A stretch of 7,809 nt of DNA from Coriobacteriales bacterium. GTDB lineage: Bacteria; Actinomycetota; Coriobacteriia; Coriobacteriales; QAMH01. The stretch is taken from positions 1 to 7,809 of the forward strand of contig JAKSUU010000043.1 of assembly GCA_024408695.1 (NCBI GenBank), read 5' to 3'. Of this stretch, positions 7,054 through 7,809 are shown piece by piece. Numbering within the stretch: position 1 is the first letter of the stretch; each line of letters opens with the position of its first letter. The notes under the pieces were generated by a model that made no database searches, was not told the DNA's origin, and was given only the letters and a program-made list of their open reading frames with translations. Position numbers and translations under genes: made by a program.

Positions 7054-7809
7054 GCCTCACTTTCGTCAACTTGAGATAATACAAAATCTTTGTATTCTGG
7101 ACATGAGTCATACAAATCTTTATGATTTCCTAATGCTAAAATTCGTCCCTTATTTAACATGATAATTTCATCACACAACATCGCAATCGAAGCACGCTCA
7201 GTGCTGTAAATTGCACATTTATCTGATAAAAATTCATCAAGACGAGTTTTCACCATCGACTGTGTTTTATAATCAAGGGCACTAAATGAATCATCAAAAA
7301 TATAAATACTGGCATCCTTGTAAATGCAACGCGCAATGGCAACTCTTTGACGTTGCCCTCCGCTTAAGCCGGTTTCGGACTGTGAAATCTCCTTATTTGC
7401 GCCTTCTTCAAAATTAGTTAAGAACTCGTCTACACAAGAACAATGCAAAACTTTATTAAATCTATCTTCATCGATTGCATCTTGTTCATCTAAAGCAAAA
7501 GTAATGTTATCTTTGATGCTTCCATTTGTAAGAATTGTTTTTTGTGGTGTAAAAGAAAGCTGTTTTCGCAAGTCTTGCTGTGTGATTTTGCTAACATTTT
7601 CACCATTAACAAGCACTTCACCACTTGTGACGTCGTAAAAGCGCATAATCACATTTAACAAAGTAGATTTAGAAGATCCTGTACCACCAATAACTGCATA
7701 AGACTTACCAAGTTCAAAATCGAGATTAATGTTTGACAAAGAATTATGCTTAGCAGTAGGATAAGTAAAATTAACATTTTTAAATTGAACAACGGGTACG
7801 CCTTGGACG
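7047..7809 (-). CDS. ABC exporter partner subunit with degenerate ATPase site, C-terminal part
   Basis: Only the ATPase domain is in the window; the reading frame is open to base 7809, so the membrane domain lies outside. A TTG at 7739 is not a real start, because conserved ATPase sequence continues upstream of it (VVQFKNVNFTYP, with the A-loop Tyr). The visible domain has Walker A GGTGSSKST, Q-loop TPQ, an intact LSGGQRQR signature and a Walker B IYIFDD in which Asp replaces the catalytic Glu. The switch His position is Glu, in STERAS, when aligned from the following LNKG block. Poor Walker B and H-loop with a good signature define the degenerate half of a heterodimeric exporter. Its signature would complete the active ATP site of the subunit encoded 3 bp downstream. 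The Ser before the Walker A Lys is a further departure from GxGKS. Stop TAA is at 7049-7047. Confidence 0.94.
   Translation of the reverse strand, partial: VQGVPVVQFKNVNFTYPTAKHNSLSNINLDFELGKSYAVIGGTGSSKSTLLNVIMRFYDVTSGEVLVNGENVSKITQQDLRKQLSFTPQKTILTNGSIKDNITFALDEQDAIDEDRFNKVLHCSCVDEFLTNFEEGANKEISQSETGLSGGQRQRVAIARCIYKDASIYIFDDSFSALDYKTQSMVKTRLDEFLSDKCAIYSTERASIAMLCDEIIMLNKGRILALGNHKDLYDSCPEYKDFVLSQVDESEAV

Noticed and set aside
7737..7739. TTG as start of the upstream exporter gene
   Set aside because: The same frame stays open to the window edge and encodes the conserved first strand and A-loop of the ATPase domain, so the gene begins outside the window.

Overview
The window is AT-rich (roughly one third G+C by eye) and densely coding. 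Seven genes, five complete and two cut by the window edges, all lie on the minus strand, so transcription runs from high to low coordinates. The gene order uvrC - rapZ - yvcK/glmR is widely conserved in Actinomycetota, and rapZ-yvcK is also linked in Firmicutes. Together with the GMSGAGRS form of the RapZ P-loop and the style of the UvrC sequence, this suggests a low-G+C actinobacterium, perhaps from the Coriobacteriia. That assignment is an inference from gene order and motifs; no database was searched.

In transcription order, 7809-5214 holds the two halves of a heterodimeric ABC exporter. The first gene is cut by the window edge and carries a degenerate ATPase domain. The second, separated by 3 bases, is complete and has consensus catalytic residues. 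A 51-bp AT-rich gap (5163-5213) follows. It is the only real intergenic space in the window and holds a candidate promoter.

From 5162 to 1 comes a tight run of five genes: an HAD-IB phosphatase, a WecA/TagO-type polyprenyl-phosphate sugar-1-phosphate transferase, the excinuclease subunit uvrC, the P-loop protein rapZ, and the 5' end of yvcK/glmR. Spacings are 13 bp, an 8-bp overlap (with the preferred uvrC start), 14 bp and another 8-bp overlap, so this looks like one translationally coupled operon. The likely theme, apart from UvrC in DNA repair, is the supply and use of UDP-GlcNAc for envelope polymers: the WecA/TagO-like enzyme would consume a UDP-HexNAc, while RapZ and GlmR homologues regulate amino-sugar synthesis in model bacteria.

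I saw no tRNA, rRNA, CRISPR array, insertion sequence, riboswitch or convincing intrinsic terminator. There is no obviously new system here. The points most worth checking are the altered cysteine set of UvrC, the strongly degenerate ATP site of the exporter, and the envelope/amino-sugar grouping.
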